DNA of 64,000 nt from an uncultured Pelagibacteraceae bacterium (lineage in GTDB: Bacteria; Pseudomonadota; Alphaproteobacteria; Pelagibacterales; Pelagibacteraceae), in the NCBI GenBank assembly GCA_902592445.1, contig CACJEN010000001.1:1-64000 (forward strand), in the 5' to 3' direction. A model generated the notes under the pieces. That model ran no database searches. It worked only from the letters and a program-made list of their open reading frames with translations, and was not told the DNA's origin. Shown one piece after another: positions 59,923 through 64,000 of the stretch (position 1 is its first letter; every line of letters starts with the position of its first letter). The position numbers and the translations under genes are program-made.

Positions 59923-61197
59923 ATGAGCGCAGAAAATGTTTCTTACGATTTAAAAAGATTTGCTGGTATTAAAAGAGATTATACTCCAGAAGAAGTAGAA
60001 AGATTAAAAGGCTCAATAAAAATTGAATATTCTGTATGTAAAAATCAGTCACAAAAACTGTGGAAATTACTTAATTCAGAAAAATATGTAAATACATTAG
60101 GCTCTCTATCAGGAAACCAGGCTGTTCAACATGCAAAGGCAGGATTAAAAGCAATATACTTAAGTGGATGGCAGGTTGCAGCAGACGCAAACAGCGCAGG
60201 AGAAATGTATCCTGATCAATCACTTTATCCCTATGATAGTGCCCCAAAACTTGTTGAAGCAATGAATAATTCATTGATCAGAGCTGATCAAATTCAGCAT
60301 ATGGAGTTGTCAGACGGTGATATGAAAAAAGAAAATTCTATTGATTATATGTTGCCAATTATCGCTGATGGAGAGGCGGGATTTGGTGGTCCTTTAAACG
60401 TTTTTGAACTAACAAAAAAATTCATTAAAGCAGGTGCAGCAGGTGTTCATTTTGAAGACCAGCTAGCTAGTGAAAAAAAATGTGGCCATATGGGTGGTAA
60501 AGTTTTAGTCCCAACAGGCACAATGGTTAGAAACCTGAAGGCAGCGAGGTTGGCAGCTGACATTGCTGATGTTCCTCTCATTGTACTTGCAAGAACAGAT
60601 GCCAATGCTGCTAAATTAATTACAAATGATTTCGATGAAAATGATAAACCATTTTTAACAGGTGAGAGATCACCTGAAGGTTTTTATTATGTAAAAGATG
60701 GCATTGAGCAAGCTATTTCTAGAGGACTAGCTTATGCACCGTATGCAGATCTTATTTGGTGTGAAACAGCAACTCCAAATTTAAAAGAAGCAAAAAAATT
60801 TGCTGATGCTATTCACGAAAAATTTCCAGGTAAATTATTAGCCTACAACTGTTCACCATCATTTAATTGGAAAAAACATTTGTCAAATGATGAAATTGCA
60901 TCTTTCCAACAAGAAATTGGAAAAATGGGTTATAAATTTCAATTCATAACTTTAGCAGGTTTTCATACTCAGAATATTGCAATATTTGAGCTTGCAGAAA
61001 AATATAAATCAAAAGGGATGAGTGCTTATTCCGAAATTCAAGAGCATGAGTTTGCTAGAGAAAAAGATGGTTATACTAGCGTTAAACATCAAAGAGAAGT
61101 AGGAACATCATATTTTGATGCAGTATCGAACACGATAAGTTCTGGAAAAAGCTCAACAACTGCAATGGAAGGCTCAACAGAATCTGAGCAGTTTTAG
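59923..61197 (+). CDS. aceA: Isocitrate lyase
   Basis: [64 protein letters not shown]. Confidence 0.98.
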   Translation: MSAENVSYDLKRFAGIKRDYTPEEVERLKGSIKIEYSVCKNQSQKLWKLLNSEKYVNTLGSLSGNQAVQHAKAGLKAIYLSGWQVAADANSAGEMYPDQSLYPYDSAPKLVEAMNNSLIRADQIQHMELSDGDMKKENSIDYMLPIIADGEAGFGGPLNVFELTKKFIKAGAAGVHFEDQLASEKKCGHMGGKVLVPTGTMVRNLKAARLAADIADVPLIVLARTDANAAKLITNDFDENDKPFLTGERSPEGFYYVKDGIEQAISRGLAYAPYADLIWCETATPNLKEAKKFADAIHEKFPGKLLAYNCSPSFNWKKHLSNDEIASFQQEIGKMGYKFQFITLAGFHTQNIAIFELAEKYKSKGMSAYSEIQEHEFAREKDGYTSVKHQREVGTSYFDAVSNTISSGKSSTTAMEGSTESEQF

Positions 61198-61200
61198 TAA

Positions 61201-61920
61201 CTAGTTTTTTAATTTTTGAACTTGGTCCCAAGCAGAATTTATAGATCTCATTTTCTTTTTACTTTCTTCTATAACTTCAGGAGGAACACCTTTGCTTAAA
61301 AGCAAATCAGGATGGTGTTCTTTACTTAGTTTAATATATCTTTTTCTTATTTCCGTTAGGCTATCATCAGGATTACTTTCAAGCACTATATAAGGATTTA
61401 GCTTATCAGATGACTTTCTGCTTTCCTTCAAACTATTAAATTGACTTTCACTGAGGCCAAATATTCTTGCAATATCTTCCATCATAACCAACTCGGCTTG
61501 ACTTATGTTACCGTCAGCTTCAGCTATGTAGAATAAAATATTTATAACCTCCTCAAGTACGTTTAAATTTCCTCTATAAATTTGAGCAATTTGTTCTGCA
61601 TATGGCTTATACCCAGTAGACTCATTTTTTGCTTTATTAAAAATTTTTCCAACTTGATCTATCTCATTTTCAGGAATTTTAAGTTTATCTTTAACTGCAA
61701 TTAACTCTTCTTTACTAACTTGTCCATCTGCTTTACTTAATTTTGCAGAGAGAACAATTAAAGACAGTGCAAAGATTTGTTGTGGTTGTGCAAAAGAATT
61801 ATTTATTGAGCCTTTTGCTCTAGATATCTTTCCACCGATCAAGGAACCTAACAGCATACCAAAAGGTCCTCCTAGTGAAAAACCAATCATTCCACCTATT
61901 AAACTTCCCCAAATAGACAT
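61201..61920 (-). CDS. TerB-like/DjlA-type DnaJ-domain protein
   Basis: Gly-rich N-terminal TM; TerB-like central domain (KADGQVSKEEL, EADGNISQAEL); C-terminal RYIKLSKEHHPDLL. Confidence 0.88.
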   Translation of the reverse strand: MSIWGSLIGGMIGFSLGGPFGMLLGSLIGGKISRAKGSINNSFAQPQQIFALSLIVLSAKLSKADGQVSKEELIAVKDKLKIPENEIDQVGKIFNKAKNESTGYKPYAEQIAQIYRGNLNVLEEVINILFYIAEADGNISQAELVMMEDIARIFGLSESQFNSLKESRKSSDKLNPYIVLESNPDDSLTEIRKRYIKLSKEHHPDLLLSKGVPPEVIEESKKKMRSINSAWDQVQKLKN

Positions 61921-61952
61921 AAATATTTTAAAATTATATAATAAATTTTAAA

Positions 61953-62246
61953 ATGTTAACAACTTCTTTGATCTTATTTATACTTTTTTTATTATTCAGC
62001 TGGGTAGCTTCATGGATTAGATACTTTAACAAATTAGATAAAAGATTTGGCGAGTCCATTTGGAGATATAGTTATGACCATCATGTGGTAGGCGAGAGGG
62101 ATATTTCAATTTTAGATGATAGAGAGTTTGTTCTATTGAGACGGAAAAGAAACAGTGTAATTACAACTATGTACTTTATTGTTTTTTTAGCATTTATCTT
62201 TTTTATGTCATTAATGGGCGACATACTTATAAAAATAACTGGTTAG
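61953..62246 (+). CDS. Small membrane protein, unknown function
   Basis: 97-aa ORF with two TM segments, short flanking gaps. Confidence 0.7.
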   Translation: MLTTSLILFILFLLFSWVASWIRYFNKLDKRFGESIWRYSYDHHVVGERDISILDDREFVLLRRKRNSVITTMYFIVFLAFIFFMSLMGDILIKITG

Positions 62247-62590
62247 TTTTTTAGTTGTTTTCTATTTTTTAAATATAAGAAAAAAGCAACAATTTCATAA
62301 CCTATATAAAAAAAATGGTAAACAATTGGTAATTTAAAAAATTTGTATAAAATTTTGTATTTTGGGATTTCTTTCCAGACTAATAAAAAAGCATCAACAC
62401 CAACATAAATTTTTCCTTCTTTTTCTACATGTAACCTTCTTAAAAGCTCTTTATCAGATTTATTTGTTTCATCTTCTGCCTCTTTATTTTTAGTTATATC
62501 TATCCAGTTTAACTCACTAATATTTTCTTTTTTATAAAGGTTAATTTCTGCTCTACAAATACTGCAAGAATTATTAAAATAAACTTTCAT
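62243..62590 (-). CDS. DCC-family (DUF393) thiol-disulfide oxidoreductase-like protein
   Basis: VYFNNSCSICRAEINLYKKEN; LHVEKEGKIYVGVDAFLLVWKEIPKY. Confidence 0.88.
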   Translation of the reverse strand: MKVYFNNSCSICRAEINLYKKENISELNWIDITKNKEAEDETNKSDKELLRRLHVEKEGKIYVGVDAFLLVWKEIPKYKILYKFFKLPIVYHFFYIGYEIVAFFLYLKNRKQLKN

Positions 62591-62677
62591 CAGTTAAATT
62601 TATAATGATTTTTTTTATTTTTCTTAATGTGATAAAACGACTGTTGAAATATTAATTATGGCAACTACATTAACCTG

Positions 62678-64000
62678 ATGTCAAATTTCTTCAAAAATAG
62701 CGACTTAGATAACATTCAAGCAGAGAGTATTGTATCAGATACACTAAATAATTGTGATGATGGGGAGTTATACTTAGAAAATTCGAAATCAGAATCAATC
62801 TTATTAGACGATAACAAAATTAAAAACTCAAGCTATAGCTCTGACTTAGGCTATGGTTTTAGGGCAATTACAGGAGAAGTTGTAGCTTATTCTCATTCTA
62901 ATGAGATTTCAAAAGACTCTATTCTAAAATCAAGTGAAAATCTTAAAGATACACTTAAATCGAAAAAGGGTACCTACAATCATGAAATTCCCAAATCAAA
63001 TAAAAAATATTATGAAGATCTAAATCCAATTGAGGAAAAATCACAAAATTCAAAAATAAAAATTTTAAATGAGGTAAATAATTACATTAGATCCAAAGGA
63101 GATATTGTTAGCCAGGTAACAGCCAGTTTTTTAGGCGAGCACAAGGAAATCGAAATTATACGATCAAATTCTGAGGTTTTAAAAGATGTAAGACCGCTGG
63201 TTAGATTTAATGTTTCAGTAGTATTAGAAAAAAATGGAAAAAAAGAAACTGGTGTTTATGGTATTGGTGGAAGACAGTCCTATGATGAATATTTAAAAAA
63301 CGAAAACTGGAAACATGTTTGCGACGAAGCTTTTAGAATTGCTGATGTAAATCTTAAAAGCAAACCAGCTCCTGCTGGAGAAATGAAAGTTGTTTTGGGA
63401 CCAGGTTGGCCAGCGATATTAATTCATGAAGCAATTGGACATGGTTTAGAGGGAGATTTTAACAGAAAAAAAACTTCAGCATTTCATAATTTAATGGGCC
63501 AAAGAGTGGCTAGTGAAGGAGTAACAATAGTAGATGATGGTACTTTAAATCTTCGAAGAGGAAGTCTTACCATTGATGATGAAGGTACACCAACAGAAAA
63601 CACTGTGTTAATTGAAAACGGAATACTTAAAAACTTTATGCAAGATAGGCTAAATGCAAGGCTTATGAATACGAAATCTACAGGTAGTGGTCGAAGAGAA
63701 AGTTATAAACATGTCGTATTACCAAGAATGAGAAATACAATGATGTTAAGTGGAAAATACTCACAAGATGAAATGATAAGATCAGTTGATAAAGGTATAT
63801 TTGCAGTTAGTTTTGGAGGAGGTCAAGTCGACATTACCTCTGGAAAATTTGTTTTTAATTGCACTGAAGCTTATGAAATTAATAATGGAAAAATAGGCTC
63901 TCCAATCAAAGGCGCTACACTAATTGGTGACGGTCCATCAATTTTAAAAGAAGTTTCAATGGTTGGGAACGATATGAAACTAGATCCTGGAATAGGCACA
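62678..64000 (+). CDS. tldD: Metalloprotease TldD, truncated by the window end (3' end absent)
   Basis: Open frame from ATG 62678 to window end; GPGWPAILIHEAIGHGLEGDFNRKKTSAF (HEAIGH), NTKSTGSGRRESYKHVVLPRMRNT; absent from the ORF track because it has no stop. Confidence 0.95.
   Translation, partial: MSNFFKNSDLDNIQAESIVSDTLNNCDDGELYLENSKSESILLDDNKIKNSSYSSDLGYGFRAITGEVVAYSHSNEISKDSILKSSENLKDTLKSKKGTYNHEIPKSNKKYYEDLNPIEEKSQNSKIKILNEVNNYIRSKGDIVSQVTASFLGEHKEIEIIRSNSEVLKDVRPLVRFNVSVVLEKNGKKETGVYGIGGRQSYDEYLKNENWKHVCDEAFRIADVNLKSKPAPAGEMKVVLGPGWPAILIHEAIGHGLEGDFNRKKTSAFHNLMGQRVASEGVTIVDDGTLNLRRGSLTIDDEGTPTENTVLIENGILKNFMQDRLNARLMNTKSTGSGRRESYKHVVLPRMRNTMMLSGKYSQDEMIRSVDKGIFAVSFGGGQVDITSGKFVFNCTEAYEINNGKIGSPIKGATLIGDGPSILKEVSMVGNDMKLDPGIGT

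Overview
This is an AT-rich, very compact alphaproteobacterial chromosome segment. Gene content, gene order and codon bias resemble the SAR11/Pelagibacterales group (taxonomic inference, not proven here). I call about 60 protein-coding genes with minimal intergenic space. Main blocks: priA; F1 ATP synthase operon atpHAGDC; rplU-rpmA-obgE-proB-proA-nadD-rsfS-ctpA-rppH block; metXW; hisC-tyrA; trkH; lysS (class I); pyrD; rpmB; a polyamine cluster (agmatinase-family, PhzF-like, deoxyhypusine-synthase-like, ornithine/lysine decarboxylase-like); RegA-like regulator; bioY; polA; ChvI/ChvG-type two-component system; ahcY-tsaE-amgK-murU; RND efflux pair; purine salvage pair; hsp20; S9 peptidase; dapA-like + cfa; ScfR-like regulator divergent from aceA; tldD running off the right edge. 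I found no tRNA, rRNA, CRISPR array, transposon or prophage. The most interesting content is non-coding regulation: a SAM-II riboswitch-like leader with a matching promoter upstream of metX; an alphaproteobacterial sigma32-type promoter embedded in the end of the upstream peptidase gene plus a ROSE-like RNA thermometer upstream of hsp20; repeated TTTGTAAAW2TTGTAAAT operators and an unlisted 54-aa ORF between the ScfR-like gene and aceA; a hairpin/poly-U element in front of the ornithine decarboxylase gene; and an intrinsic terminator that overlaps the stop codon of a phosphoribosyltransferase gene.
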